Assembly: GCF_000368825.1 (NCBI RefSeq)
Contig: NZ_KB849715.1
Location: forward strand, 179,458-243,457
Origin: Acinetobacter ursingii DSM 16037 = CIP 107286
Lineage (GTDB): Bacteria; Pseudomonadota; Gammaproteobacteria; Pseudomonadales; Moraxellaceae
DNA length: 64,000 nucleotides
Direction: 5' to 3'
In this document: piece after piece, positions 28,500 through 38,515 of the stretch
Layout: each line of letters opens with the position of its first letter
How positions within the stretch are numbered: the stretch's first letter is position 1
The notes under the pieces: model-generated
The model's database searches: none
Seen by the model: the letters and a program-made list of their open reading frames with translations, nothing else
Told to the model about the DNA's origin: nothing
Translations under genes and position numbers: made by a program

Positions 28500-29678
28500 A
28501 TGACAAAAATTGTGATCGTCGCTGCTACACGTACACCAATGGGCAGCTTTCAAGGCAGCCTTTCTGGTTTAAGTGCGCCTGATCTGGGGGCTGTTGCCAT
28601 TCAAGCTGCTCTCAAACAGACGAATATTCCCGTCGATGAAATTGACGAAGTCATTATGGGGTGCGTACTTCCTGCGGGCGTTAAACAAGGCCCTGCACGT
28701 CAAGCCATGCGTAAAGCGGGCTTACCTGATCATGTCGGTGCTACTACGATCAACAAAGTCTGTGGTTCTGGTATGAAAGCTGCCATGCAGGCAAGCGATG
28801 CCATTAAAGCAGACAGTATTAAAATTGCTGTGGTGGGTGGTATGGAATCCATGAGCAATGCCCCTTATTTATTGCCGAAAGCCCGTACAGGTTATCGCAT
28901 GGGGCATGGTCAAGTCATCGATCATATGTTTATGGATGGTTTGGAAGATGCGTATACAGGACGTGCAATGGGTTCCTTTGCACAGGACATGGCAGATAAG
29001 AAAAGCTATACACGAGAACAAATGGATGAATTTGCAATTCGCTCTTTGACTCGCGCACAAAAAGCAATACAGGAAGGCTATTTTGAAGCTGAGATTGTGC
29101 CTGTTACGGTCACTACTCGCCAAGGTGACATTGTGGTTGATACCGATGAAAATCCGGGCAATGCCAAAATCGATAAAATTCCCACCCTACGACCTGCATT
29201 TGCCAAAGATGGCACCATTACTGCTGCAAACTCAAGCTCCATTAGCGATGGTGCATCGGCACTGCTGATTACTTCTGAACAGGAAGCCAAGCAGCGCGGT
29301 CTAAAGGTTTTGGCTGAGATCAAAGCTTATACAACCAATTCCCAATTACCTGAAGAATTTACGATTGCTCCCGTAGGTGCGATTGAAAAATTACTCAAGA
29401 AAGTCGGCTGGTCTGCCGAAGACGTCGATTTATGGGAAATCAATGAAGCTTTCGCTATGGTAACCATGGCAGCGATTGATGCATTTAAACTCGATCCTGA
29501 AAAAGTCAATATCAATGGCGGTGCTTGTGCATTGGGTCATCCATTGGGTTCATCAGGTTCACGCATTATCGTAACTTTGATTCATGCGCTAAAACGACTG
29601 GGCAAACGCAAAGGTATTGCAGCGCTGTGTATTGGTGGAGGCGAAGCAACTGCGATTGCGATTGAAATCGTTGATTAA
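28500..29678 (+). CDS. atoB: Acetyl-CoA C-acetyltransferase (thiolase II)
   Basis: This 392-aa biosynthetic/degradative thiolase cleaves acetoacetyl-CoA to two acetyl-CoA. Nucleophile Cys is in NKVCGSGMKA near residue 88, the His in NINGGACALGHPLGSSG, and the second Cys in ALCIGGGEA near the C-terminus. The start has aagga eight bases upstream. It ends the operon before a strong terminator. Confidence 0.94.
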   Translation: MTKIVIVAATRTPMGSFQGSLSGLSAPDLGAVAIQAALKQTNIPVDEIDEVIMGCVLPAGVKQGPARQAMRKAGLPDHVGATTINKVCGSGMKAAMQASDAIKADSIKIAVVGGMESMSNAPYLLPKARTGYRMGHGQVIDHMFMDGLEDAYTGRAMGSFAQDMADKKSYTREQMDEFAIRSLTRAQKAIQEGYFEAEIVPVTVTTRQGDIVVDTDENPGNAKIDKIPTLRPAFAKDGTITAANSSSISDGASALLITSEQEAKQRGLKVLAEIKAYTTNSQLPEEFTIAPVGAIEKLLKKVGWSAEDVDLWEINEAFAMVTMAAIDAFKLDPEKVNINGGACALGHPLGSSGSRIIVTLIHALKRLGKRKGIAALCIGGGEATAIAIEIVD

Positions 29679-29697
29679 TCAGTTGTCTAAATTTTCC

Positions 29698-29730
29698 AAG
29701 AAAGGCAAAAATAAACATTTTGCCTTTCTT
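29698..29730 (+). terminator. Terminator of the ato operon
   Basis: The 13-bp stem aagaaaggcaaaa (29698-29710) / ttttgcctttctt (29718-29730) lies 20 bp after the atoB stop. Confidence 0.8.
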
Positions 29731-29848
29731 TATGGAAAAAAGATAAAAGTTCATTTAGAACAATTGACTTCTTTCATTATCGTTTAAACCCTGTTTATTT
29801 TTTTTCCATACGGAGAAATAAAAGGGACTTAAGAATGAAATCGAGTAT

Positions 29849-30466
29849 TTACAGATACCAAATACTGTCTGTTAATTGCTGAATCTCATTAATATCATGA
29901 CTGACATACAGCATCGGAATATGAATTTCCTGTTTAATTTTTTGAAAAAAAGGAATAATTTCAGCTTTATGGGCTGCATCCAAAGCGGATAAAGGCTCAT
30001 CTAATAATAAAAGTTGCGGCGAATACAGCAAAGCTCGCCCCAATGCGACACGCTGCTTTTCTCCACCAGATAGTTTAGCAGGCATACGATTCAACAGATG
30101 ATCAAGCTTTAATAAGTCAACAATATAATCTTCTTTAAAATATCTTTTTTCAGGTGCAATTCGCCTCAACCCGAAGCATAGATTTTTTTTGACATTCATA
30201 TGCGGAAACAACTGGGCATCCTGAAATACCAATCCCACACGGCGTTGTTGAGTGCTTAAATTAATCTTTTGCGAAGCATCAAACCATGTATGCTCCTGCA
30301 CTCTAATCCAGCCTGCCTTTGGTGTATGAAGACCAGCTATCGCATGTAAAATACTGGTTTTACCTGAACCCGATGCGCCAAATAAACCAATCACACGCTG
30401 ATCCGACTGAAAAGTCTGATCTAGGCTAAACTTTCCAAGTTGCAACTGGATATGACAATTCAACAT
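29849..30466 (-). CDS. modC: Molybdate ABC transporter ATPase ModC (short form)
   Basis: This 205-aa ABC ATPase has the Walker A GASGSGKTS near residue 32, signature LSGGEKQRVALGRALL, Walker B LLLLDEPLSALD and switch His YVSHD. The chosen ATG at 30466 follows modB's stop by a few bases. It ends soon after the H-loop, so the C-terminal molybdate-binding TOBE/MOP domain found in many ModC proteins is absent. It works with ModA and ModB. Confidence 0.9.
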   Translation of the reverse strand: MLNCHIQLQLGKFSLDQTFQSDQRVIGLFGASGSGKTSILHAIAGLHTPKAGWIRVQEHTWFDASQKINLSTQQRRVGLVFQDAQLFPHMNVKKNLCFGLRRIAPEKRYFKEDYIVDLLKLDHLLNRMPAKLSGGEKQRVALGRALLYSPQLLLLDEPLSALDAAHKAEIIPFFQKIKQEIHIPMLYVSHDINEIQQLTDSIWYL

Positions 30467-30473
30467 CGTTGTT

Positions 30474-31163
30474 CTAGCCTCGCTTGTTTTTTTGATAACG
30501 ATGAAACCATTGCGCAAACCACAACGTAAAAAAAGCAACGCTCAAAGAAAGAATAATCAAACGCCAAACTTGATGTTCAGTATCAGGTTGTTGCATTAGA
30601 CTATACATTGCCAAAGGCAAAGTTCGGGTTTCACCTGCAATATTACCGACAAAGGTAATCGTCGCACCAAACTCCCCCAAACTACGACAAAAACATAAAA
30701 TTGCACCTACTAAAATCCCACTACTGGCTAATGGCAAAGTGATGCTAAAAAATGTGCCCAATCCCGATGCACCTAATGTTTTAGCCGCCATTTCCAGACG
30801 TTGATCAACCAGTTCAATCGCAAGCCGAATCGACTGTACAAATAAGGGAAAACCCATCACTGCGGCAGCCAAAACAGCGCCTTTCCAGTTAAAAGCTAAA
30901 CTTAAACCCCAAGCATTCAGATACTGTCCCAATATGCCATTGTTACCAAAAACCTGTAGTAGCAGATATCCAGGAACAACAGGCGGTAAAACCAATGGCA
31001 AAAAAACCAAAGTCTCAAATAGAGATTTTCCCCAAAATTCTTTTCGTGCCAATAACCAGCCCACAAATAAAGCTGGAATTAAATTCACCAATAAACTAAA
31101 AGCAGCCACCTGACAAGATAACTTGAGAACCTCAAGCTCCTCTGCCGAAAGAGAAAAAAACAT
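30474..31163 (-). CDS. modB: Molybdate ABC transporter permease ModB
   Basis: This 229-aa inner-membrane permease has five or six hydrophobic segments and the EAA loop region AAKTLGASGLGTFFSITLPLA. The ending LGEFGATITFVGNIAGETRT is typical of ModB. Its start codon overlaps the modA stop. Confidence 0.92.
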   Translation of the reverse strand: MFFSLSAEELEVLKLSCQVAAFSLLVNLIPALFVGWLLARKEFWGKSLFETLVFLPLVLPPVVPGYLLLQVFGNNGILGQYLNAWGLSLAFNWKGAVLAAAVMGFPLFVQSIRLAIELVDQRLEMAAKTLGASGLGTFFSITLPLASSGILVGAILCFCRSLGEFGATITFVGNIAGETRTLPLAMYSLMQQPDTEHQVWRLIILSLSVAFFTLWFAQWFHRYQKNKRG

Positions 31164-31945
31164 TATTTAGCTGGTAATAACACAGTAAAACCGTATTGTT
31201 TAAAAACGGTATTTGCCTGTTTTGTCTGTAAAAATTGATAAAATTTTACGGCGGATGGGTTATTTTTGATGAGGCCTAAAGGATAAATAATCGGTGCGTG
31301 GGTATTTTCAGGAAATACTCCCACAACTTTGACATCTTTACTAATGGCAGCATCAGTTGCATAGACAATACCTAATTGACATTCACCACGCGCAACAAAA
31401 TTTAAAGCAGCTCTAACATCCTCTGTTTCAACTAATTTGGGCTGAAGTTTTTGCCACCATCCGAGTGAAGTAAGTGCCTGTTTTCCATATTTTCCGACTG
31501 GAACGCTTTTGGTATCTCCTGTACACCATTTCCCTTGAAAAGCTGTACTTGGATCGACATTTTTATCCATCTTAATAGTGTTGATTGTCGAATTTTTAGG
31601 TGCAATCAAAACCAGTTTGTTGCCCAATAAATTAATACGCTGATTAGACACAATCAGTTTTTTATTTTGCAGATAATTCATCCATTGTTCATCTGCCGAG
31701 ATAAATACATCAGCAGGTGCGCCAGCTTCGATTTGTTTGGCTAAAGTTGAAGAACCTGCATAAGACGTTTTAACTTCAATTTTAGTTTGCTTTTCAAACG
31801 CTTTTTCTAAATCTGTAATTGCATTGGTTAAACTTGCAGCGGCATATACAGTGACATCATTGGCTGCATGGGCTTGGATAGCTAAGCCTACGCTACAACT
31901 GAATAGCATTGAAATTATTATTTTTTTTGTGTGATGAGTCGACAT
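31163..31945 (-). CDS. modA: Molybdate-binding periplasmic protein ModA
   Basis: This 260-aa protein has a signal peptide (cleavage near AIQAHAAND, residue 27) and the ModA oxyanion-binding segments VYAAASLTNAITDLEKAF, YAGSSTLAKQIEAGAPADVF and a YATDAA near residue 190. It is first in the modABC operon; no ModE gene is seen. Confidence 0.93.
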   Translation of the reverse strand: MSTHHTKKIIISMLFSCSVGLAIQAHAANDVTVYAAASLTNAITDLEKAFEKQTKIEVKTSYAGSSTLAKQIEAGAPADVFISADEQWMNYLQNKKLIVSNQRINLLGNKLVLIAPKNSTINTIKMDKNVDPSTAFQGKWCTGDTKSVPVGKYGKQALTSLGWWQKLQPKLVETEDVRAALNFVARGECQLGIVYATDAAISKDVKVVGVFPENTHAPIIYPLGLIKNNPSAVKFYQFLQTKQANTVFKQYGFTVLLPAK

Positions 31946-32216
31946 GATGATTGCCTTTTTTCAATATGTTTTCAGAAATATATCGATAATTATGCAAATA
32001 TACAATTGAAAAGATAGAAATAAGCTCTAGTTTTCTGGTTAAAGAATATAAAATAAATAACCTCTCAGTTAAGCATTGACCCAGCTCTATCACTCTAAGC
32101 AGGGATCTGGTTTGTAAAGTTTAAAAAACCAAACCCCATAAAATCACAATAAAAAACCTCGCCACCACGATATTGCTTTAATTTTGAGCTTTCACTCTTT
32201 TTTTTGATGAAATAAT

Positions 32217-32245
32217 TTGCCAAAACACGCTTTTATTTATATGAT
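32217..32245 (+). promoter_or_regulatory. Promoter of tRNA-Ser
   Basis: A -35 box ttgcca at 32217-32222, a 17-bp spacer and a -10 box tatgat at 32240-32245 place the start of transcription about 5 bases before the mature tRNA 5' end. Confidence 0.7.
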
Positions 32246-32255
32246 AGCCGCCATT

Positions 32256-32345
32256 GGAAGCGTGGCAGAGCGGTTTAATGCACCGGTCTTGAAAACCGAC
32301 GAGGGTGTGAGTCCTCCGTGAGTTCGAATCTCACCGCTTCCGCCA
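32256..32345 (+). tRNA. tRNA-Ser(UGA)
   Basis: This 90-nt class II tRNA has acceptor stem ggaagcg/cgcttcc, encoded GCCA 3' end, anticodon TGA in cttTGAaaa, a long variable arm with stem gagg/cctc, and T arm gttcgaatc. It differs by one base in the variable loop (t versus c) from the tRNA-Ser at 52100-52189. Confidence 0.97.
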
Positions 32346-32352
32346 AATATCG

Positions 32353-32389
32353 AAATAACCCTTTGTTTGCTACAAAGGGTTATTTTTTT
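32353..32389 (+). terminator. tRNA-Ser terminator
   Basis: The 13-bp stem aaataaccctttg / caaagggttattt is followed by seven T residues, 7 bp after the tRNA. Confidence 0.88.
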
Positions 32390-32552
32390 AGCTGCTATTT
32401 TAGCTTTCGCCTATTCCTCTATAAATTCTAAATTGGATTAAAGCCATTTCTATAAAATTAAACATTTTTAAGTTGAGCTTTTTTTCAAACGCTATAATTT
32501 CAAATATTGGTTTTTTAAATCTGTTTTCACCAAGACGTTTGACGTTAACCAT

Positions 32553-33668
32553 TTACTCAGAATGCAAACGTTCCTGTAGCAACCAATGTTGTAACGGCAC
32601 AAAGACCAGTCGGGTTAATTCAATGAGAATAATACCTAACAAAATGCCCGCCAAACGAATCCAGCCATTATCCATGCTCAGTAAACTAAGTTGATCAGGC
32701 ACCATCACGACGATATATACCAAAGAAAATTGGGTTCCTATATAGGCAAAACTCTGTCCACTATTTTCAATATGCCGCCCAATAACAATTCCAAGTGCAA
32801 TTGCCAATGCAGCAAAAGCATAATTTATCGCGCTCAAAGGTAATAATATAAATGCCAACCCAGCACCCAACAAACAGCCAAATAATCGATATAAATTTCT
32901 CATTGATATCAACTTTTTATTATTTAACCCTGGTAGCGGAATCATCAGAACCGCTAAGATCGTAATCGCGGTTTGAGTCAGTAAATCTACCGAAAAGTAC
33001 TGAATTAAAAAAGGCACGACTGCAATTGCCAAAGCAGCTTGTGCGGTATGAATGAGCGTCAGTTTTCTGTAACCCTCAAACTTTGCGATTTCGACCAAAC
33101 CACTTTTATTGGCCGTTAAGGAAAATCTTGGACGAATCAGGTAGGTAAAAAAGAGACTAACCAGCATACAGGCTACAGTGCCCGCCATCACTTCAATACT
33201 TCGGGTTTTGGCAAATTGGCTCATATCGACAAAGGGATACATTAACCCATCAATAATCACCATCGCAAAAGTCAGACCAAAAAACAGCCATGCATAGCCA
33301 TACCGTGTAGTCATGGCAAAATATAGCGAAAATGCAGCAAAAAAAGACAAAACCAGACTGTTCATCCACAGGCTTTTAGAAATATAAAGTTCAATCCAAC
33401 ATGCCAATAAAGCGCCAACTACCGTTCCCAAAATTCTCAGCATTCCACGAATACAGGTATCGACAATGTGTGAACGCAATACCATATAACCACTAAAGGC
33501 TGCCCATCCAATATTTTCTGCGCCAAAGTAATGAGCAAATAAAATAGCAAGGAATACTGAACATAAAATTTCAATTTCATCCAGTGTACGCTTGGGCGTA
33601 TGACTCTCCCAACGAAATTGTTGGAGGATTGCAGACCATAAACCTTTTGCTGATTCAAATACTTGCAT
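32553..33668 (-). CDS. FUSC-family (YccC/AaeB-like) membrane protein
   Basis: This 371-aa protein consists of two blocks of hydrophobic segments, starting [18 protein letters not shown] and ending [21 protein letters not shown]. The internal motif [20 protein letters not shown] matches the fusaric-acid-resistance/aromatic-acid-exporter-like family. It probably exports aromatic or phenolic acids; the substrate is not known. It stands alone on the minus strand between tRNA-Ser and the MHS symporter. Confidence 0.78.
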   Translation of the reverse strand: MQVFESAKGLWSAILQQFRWESHTPKRTLDEIEILCSVFLAILFAHYFGAENIGWAAFSGYMVLRSHIVDTCIRGMLRILGTVVGALLACWIELYISKSLWMNSLVLSFFAAFSLYFAMTTRYGYAWLFFGLTFAMVIIDGLMYPFVDMSQFAKTRSIEVMAGTVACMLVSLFFTYLIRPRFSLTANKSGLVEIAKFEGYRKLTLIHTAQAALAIAVVPFLIQYFSVDLLTQTAITILAVLMIPLPGLNNKKLISMRNLYRLFGCLLGAGLAFILLPLSAINYAFAALAIALGIVIGRHIENSGQSFAYIGTQFSLVYIVVMVPDQLSLLSMDNGWIRLAGILLGIILIELTRLVFVPLQHWLLQERLHSE

Positions 33669-33766
33669 AGTGGTACTTATATGCCGAACTGCATTAATTG
33701 TAATGGATAGCTAAAGCTGAAGATTTGTATTCTTGTGACTGATTTCTGGATTTTATTCAATAAAAA

Positions 33767-33791
33767 AGAGGGGAAAATTACTTTCCCCTCT
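33767..33791 (-). terminator. Terminator of the MHS symporter gene
   Basis: The 10-bp stem agaggggaaa (33767-33776) / tttcccctct (33782-33791) ends in a T-run on the minus strand, 30 bp past the stop at 33822. Confidence 0.8.
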
Positions 33792-33821
33792 CTTGCAAAT
33801 TAAATCATTTATACAGTTGAT

Positions 33822-35132
33822 TTAATCTTCCAGAATGCGGCTATGTTTTTGTTGATCTTTCATGCGGAAGAAATACACCAGACAGATCGCACACATCACC
33901 GTTACATAGATAAAGTAGAAATTTTCGTGGCCGATGTTTTTAAACTGTAGCGCCACAAGTTCTGATGTACCACCAAAAATCGTATTGGCAATCGCATAAG
34001 GAAGTGCCACACCAAGCGCACGGATATGAGCGGGGAACATTTCAGATTTAATGACTGCACTGGTTGAGGTATAGCCAGATAAGAACATCATACCAAACAG
34101 AATCAATAAACCTGCAATCACAGGACTTGATGTCGTTGCGATAGTACTAAAAATTGGATAAGTGAATAAAACGCCACCGATACCAAAAAAGATCATGACG
34201 GCTCTACGACCAACTTTATCAGAAATAGAACCCATCACGGGTTGTGCAAGCATGAAGATAAAGATAGTGACAGCAGAAACCATCGTCGCGACTTCTTTAG
34301 AAAAGCCAGTCGTATTCACCATGAATTTTTGCATATAAGTGGTATAAGCATAGAATGAAATCGTACCACCCGCAGTTAAGAATAAAACACCTAATGCTTC
34401 TTTGGGATGATGTTTAAACAATGCAAATGCACTTGATTTGACTTCTTGCGTCGCGTTTTTGAAAGATTGAGTCTCTACCATACCGCGACGGATAATAAAG
34501 ACAGACAATGCTAAAATTGAACCGACAAAGAATGGAATACGCCAGCCCCACTCGTACAATTGCGCTTCAGTTAACACTTGTTGCAAGATGATTAAAGTTG
34601 CAAGTGCCAGAAGCTGACCAGCCATAATGGTCATATACTGGAAACTTGAGAAAAAACCACGTCGGTTTTTTCCTGCCATTTCACTCAAATAGGTCGCGCT
34701 TGCACCATATTCTCCACCGACACTCAAGCCTTGGATCAATCGTGCAATAATTAAAATAACAGGAGCCATCACCCCAATCTGTTGATACGTTGGTGCAATC
34801 GCAATCAGGATTGAACCGATACACATCAAGGTAACAGAGAGTGTTAAACCTGCTTTACGTCCCTTACGGTCTGCAAAGATACCCATCATCCATGCGCCAA
34901 TGGGGCGCATCAAGAAACCAACCGCAAAAACCGCTGCTGCTTGAAGCAACTCAACGGTCTGGTTACCTGCTGGGAAGAAAGATTTTGCGAAATATAAAGT
35001 GAACATACTGTAGGCAAACCAGTCATACCATTCGACTAGATTACCTGCTGAACCGCCCAAAATAGACTTAATGCGTGTTTTCTGATCCAGATTCGCATTT
35101 AATTTTTTATCAACCGCCTGATCGATACTCAT
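33822..35132 (-). CDS. MHS-family MFS symporter (KgtP/ShiA-like dicarboxylate transporter)
   Basis: This 436-aa, 12-segment permease of the metabolite:H+ symporter group has N-terminal GNLVEWYDWFAYS, the loop motif GIFADRKGRKAGL, and GLSVGGEYGASATYLSE in segment 5, all typical of KgtP/ProP/ShiA. It lies next to the LysR and probable itaconate-degradation operon, so a C4-C5 dicarboxylate such as itaconate or 2-oxoglutarate is a reasonable substrate guess. Confidence 0.82.
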   Translation of the reverse strand: MSIDQAVDKKLNANLDQKTRIKSILGGSAGNLVEWYDWFAYSMFTLYFAKSFFPAGNQTVELLQAAAVFAVGFLMRPIGAWMMGIFADRKGRKAGLTLSVTLMCIGSILIAIAPTYQQIGVMAPVILIIARLIQGLSVGGEYGASATYLSEMAGKNRRGFFSSFQYMTIMAGQLLALATLIILQQVLTEAQLYEWGWRIPFFVGSILALSVFIIRRGMVETQSFKNATQEVKSSAFALFKHHPKEALGVLFLTAGGTISFYAYTTYMQKFMVNTTGFSKEVATMVSAVTIFIFMLAQPVMGSISDKVGRRAVMIFFGIGGVLFTYPIFSTIATTSSPVIAGLLILFGMMFLSGYTSTSAVIKSEMFPAHIRALGVALPYAIANTIFGGTSELVALQFKNIGHENFYFIYVTVMCAICLVYFFRMKDQQKHSRILED

Positions 35133-35467
35133 TTGGCTTCTCCTTAGCCATTTACATGTTTAGAACCAGTTAGCCCTAGCTAGTTCTACCTAAACCATCA
35201 TTTTGCGTAATAGTTAACAAAGCCAGTTTGATTAAACAATGCGAAAAAAAGTCAGTTCAAAAATAAAGGTCTTTTAAAATTAAATAATTTATTGTTTTTT
35301 ATTGATTTATTTTTATTAAATTTATTCATTATTCGATCATTTAAACTGATGGAACTGATCAGAATAAAATATAAGCAATAAAAAACTCCCAGAGTCCAAC
35401 TGAGAGTTTTAACTACCATATCTAAATTTATTTAAATTAAAGTTATTTAAACGTACTGGTATTTTCT
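35133..35467. other. AT-rich intergenic region with LysR terminator
   Basis: This 335-bp stretch separates the MHS gene from the downstream end of the LysR gene. It holds the promoter of the symporter near 35150-35300 and an imperfect hairpin at 35381-35412. No small ORF with a good start was seen. Confidence 0.5.
35381..35412 (-). terminator. Probable terminator of the LysR gene
   Basis: The imperfect stem aaaactc ... gagtttt is followed by tttatt on the minus strand, about 55 bp past the stop of the LysR gene at 35468. Confidence 0.55.
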
Positions 35468-36403
35468 TTAACGATCAGAAATCCATGAACCACCGAGCCA
35501 TGCTTTGGTTTCAATCGCAATTTTGCAGCAATTAAATGTTTCTCCTGCAATTACATGCACGAGCTTGGAAATATGTCGGGTGTTGGGTAATGCGATGGCG
35601 ATGTTTCGTGAAAATTCTGTATGTTGGATAGGGGCGACTTTGATGGTCTTTTGCTGCAAATCACTTTTTACAGCGACCAAAGGTAAAATGGTATAACCTA
35701 GCCCCTCTTTCACCAATTGTTTTTGTACATTGAGATCATTAATTTCAGCCGCTATTTTTAAATCTAATTTCTCAATTTGAAAACCATGATCAATTAAAAA
35801 CCGCAGTTGATGTGGCGAATAAGGCAAAATTAAAGGTAATTCTGAAATTTCAGCTAATTCAACAGCTTTAGACTGATGTAAATCAGAGGAATAAGGTCCG
35901 ATTAACCATAATTGTTCTGCCACAATCTGATGACTATCAATAAACTTTGATGGTACAGAATCATAAAGTAAGGCTAAATCAATCTCTCCTGCCTCTAGCC
36001 ATTCTTTCAAATGTCCTGAGTAACCCACCGATATTTTTAGGTTCACGTCAGGAAACTTCTTTTTCATGACCCGCATTAAAGCCACTGAGAGTAATTCACT
36101 TAAACTGGCTAAGATTCCAATATGTACCGTGCCTTTAAGCGCCCCATCTTTTGAGGTCAGTTCCATTTTTGCAGCTTCAATTTCTTTTAAGGCGCGTCGA
36201 GCATAGTCTTCTAGAACTTTACCTTCCTGCGTCAAACTCATACCGTGTCGTCCACGCTCAAACAGTTCAACCCCAAGTTCTTCCTCAAGTAAATGAATTT
36301 GACGAGAAACCGCAGGTTGTACAATATTCAGCATTGCTGCTGCTTTGGTGATGTTGCGTGTCTCTGAAATGGTCAGAAATGCCCTTAACTGCTTAATATC
36401 CAT
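35468..36403 (-). CDS. LysR-family regulator (RipR-like position)
   Basis: This 311-aa LTTR has HTH LRAFLTISETRNITKAAAML and VQPAVSRQIHLLEEELGVELFERG, plus a standard effector domain. It is divergent from the acyl-CoA dehydrogenase/lyase/hydratase/CoA-transferase operon with 104 bp between them, the usual LTTR arrangement. In Pseudomonas the itaconate operon has a LysR regulator in the same place. Confidence 0.87.
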   Translation of the reverse strand: MDIKQLRAFLTISETRNITKAAAMLNIVQPAVSRQIHLLEEELGVELFERGRHGMSLTQEGKVLEDYARRALKEIEAAKMELTSKDGALKGTVHIGILASLSELLSVALMRVMKKKFPDVNLKISVGYSGHLKEWLEAGEIDLALLYDSVPSKFIDSHQIVAEQLWLIGPYSSDLHQSKAVELAEISELPLILPYSPHQLRFLIDHGFQIEKLDLKIAAEINDLNVQKQLVKEGLGYTILPLVAVKSDLQQKTIKVAPIQHTEFSRNIAIALPNTRHISKLVHVIAGETFNCCKIAIETKAWLGGSWISDR

Positions 36404-36507
36404 ATCAATGCTCTTTTGAGATTACACCCATCAAATTATTCTATTTTAATAATTTAACAATAACAATATATGATCATTAAAACGCTCCATTTTGATAAGG
36501 ACATCCC

Positions 36508-37668
36508 ATGAAATCAACTATCGATAATTTTTCTGAAATTCGTGAAGCAGTGCGTGCCTTATGTGCGCAATTCCCTGACGAATATCATCGTAAAATTGAT
36601 GAAGAAAAAAGCTATCCAGAAGAATTTGTGGATGCACTTACCCATGCAGGCTGGTTAGCGGCCATGATTCCTGAAGAATACGGCGGTTCAGGTTTAGGTC
36701 TTGCCGAAGCAACCGTGGTGATGGAAGAAATTAACCGTTCGGGCGGTAATGCGGGTGCTTGCCATGGTCAGATGTATAACATGGGAACGTTGCTACGTCA
36801 TGGTTCAAAAGCGCAAAAAGAATTGTATTTACCAAAGATTGCTAGTGGTGAATGGCGTTTACAATCCATGGGTGTGACTGAACCTACAGCCGGTACAGAC
36901 ACCACCAAGATTCGCACGACTGCGGTGAAAAAAGGCGATAAATATGTGGTCAATGGTCAAAAAGTCTGGATCTCTCGTATTCAGCACAGTGACTGGATGA
37001 TTTTATTGGCACGTACCACCCCGCTTGCCGAAGTTCAGAAAAAATCTGAAGGTATGTCAATTTTTATGGTGGATGTGAAGGAAGCAGTCAAACACGGTAT
37101 GACTGTTCGTCCAATTCCAAACATGGTCAACCATGAAACCAATGAATTGTTCTTTGAAAATCTGGAAATTCCTGAAGAAAACCTGATTGGTGAAGAAGGC
37201 AAAGGCTTTAAATACATTCTGGATGGTTTAAACGCAGAACGTACGCTAATTGCGGCTGAATGTATTGGTGATGGTTACTGGTTTATGGATCGTGCTGTGA
37301 AATATGCCAATGACCGCGTGGTGTTTGGTCGTCCGATTGGTCAAAATCAGGGTGTACAATTTCCACTGGCTGAATCTTTTGTTGAAATTGAAGCAGCAAA
37401 CCTGATGCGTTTCCGCGCTTGTGAACTGTTCGATGCCCATCAAAAATGTGGTGCAGAGGCCAATATGGCGAAATATCTTGCAGCTAAAGCCAGTTGGGAA
37501 GCAGCCAATGCCTGCTTACAAACTCACGGTGGATTCGGCTTTGCCAACGAATATGATATTGAACGTAAGTTCCGTGAAACCCGTTTGTATCAGGTTGCGC
37601 CAATTTCAACCAATCTCATTTTAAGTTATGTGTCTGAACATTTGCTTGGTTTACCTCGTTCATTCTAA
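36508..37668 (+). CDS. Acyl-CoA dehydrogenase (itaconate-type operon)
   Basis: This 386-aa FAD enzyme has YGGSGLGLAEATVVMEEI, QSMGVTEPTAGTDTTKIRT and a C-terminal QTHGGFGFANEYDIERKFRE. It is the first gene of a five-member locus. Itaconate operons of Pseudomonas contain an acyl-CoA dehydrogenase of unknown purpose; this may be the equivalent. It has a good aagga site before the ATG at 36508. Confidence 0.85.
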   Translation: MKSTIDNFSEIREAVRALCAQFPDEYHRKIDEEKSYPEEFVDALTHAGWLAAMIPEEYGGSGLGLAEATVVMEEINRSGGNAGACHGQMYNMGTLLRHGSKAQKELYLPKIASGEWRLQSMGVTEPTAGTDTTKIRTTAVKKGDKYVVNGQKVWISRIQHSDWMILLARTTPLAEVQKKSEGMSIFMVDVKEAVKHGMTVRPIPNMVNHETNELFFENLEIPEENLIGEEGKGFKYILDGLNAERTLIAAECIGDGYWFMDRAVKYANDRVVFGRPIGQNQGVQFPLAESFVEIEAANLMRFRACELFDAHQKCGAEANMAKYLAAKASWEAANACLQTHGGFGFANEYDIERKFRETRLYQVAPISTNLILSYVSEHLLGLPRSF

Positions 37669-37683
37669 GATCAAGGGGAACAA

Positions 37684-38493
37684 TTGATGAAAACTACACC
37701 TCGTTCGTTTCTATTTGTTCCTGCTAACCGTGTTGAGCGCTTTGAAAAAGCGCTGAATGCAAGCAGTGACGCAGTCATTATTGATCTTGAAGATGCTGTT
37801 CCAGTCGAACTTAAAATTCAGGCACGTGAGTTATTGTCAGATTGGCTCGCAGCTCATCCTGATCAAGTCGTTATGTTACGTGTCAATTCTCGACAAACCC
37901 AATGGTTTAACGATGATCTTTCGTTACTCAAATATGCAAATGTTTCTGCTATTGTGCTGCCTAAAACTGAGGCACCAGCCGATGTTGAAGCCGTAACACA
38001 AGTGAAAGCAGTGGATGTCTACCCTCTCATTGAAACGCCGCTTGGTTTGGCGCAAGTTCGTGACATTGCTAAAACGGCGTATGTCAAAGCCTTGATGTTT
38101 GGTTCAATTGATTTCCAACTGGAAATGGGCATGAATGGCGGCTACGCAGAACTGGTCTATTTCCGTAATGAAATTGTGCTGGCGTCTAAACTAGCCAATA
38201 TCGAAGCACCGATTGACGGTGTCACAGTCGATATTAAAAATGATGAACTGTTAAAACTTGAAACCACGCAGGCCAAAAATTTAGGTTTTGCAGGCAAACT
38301 CTGTATCCATCCCTTGCAAGTTGAGCAGGTGAATCAGGTGTTTCATCCAAGTACAGCCGAAGTTGACTGGGCCAAACGTGTGCTTGATGCAGTGAATGCA
38401 GCACAAGGTCAAGCCATTAGTCTGGATGGCAAAATGATCGATTTGCCGGTGATTCGTCGTGCCGAGCAGGTGTTACAGGCTTCGGTTGAGTAA
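37684..38493 (+). CDS. CitE-like lyase, probable citramalyl-CoA lyase
   Basis: This 269-aa HpcH/HpaI-CitE family TIM barrel has RSFLFVPANRVERFEKAL at the start, the Mg2+-binding Glu/Asp in DAVIIDLEDAVP and LMFGSIDFQLEMG, and GKLCIHPLQVEQVN. By analogy with Ccl (RipC) it would split (S)-citramalyl-CoA to acetyl-CoA and pyruvate. It starts 16 bp after the dehydrogenase. Other CitE relatives act on malyl-CoA, so specificity is inferred from neighbours. Confidence 0.8.
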   Translation: MMKTTPRSFLFVPANRVERFEKALNASSDAVIIDLEDAVPVELKIQARELLSDWLAAHPDQVVMLRVNSRQTQWFNDDLSLLKYANVSAIVLPKTEAPADVEAVTQVKAVDVYPLIETPLGLAQVRDIAKTAYVKALMFGSIDFQLEMGMNGGYAELVYFRNEIVLASKLANIEAPIDGVTVDIKNDELLKLETTQAKNLGFAGKLCIHPLQVEQVNQVFHPSTAEVDWAKRVLDAVNAAQGQAISLDGKMIDLPVIRRAEQVLQASVE

Positions 38494-38515
38494 AGGACTT
38501 TACAGGATCAATAAA

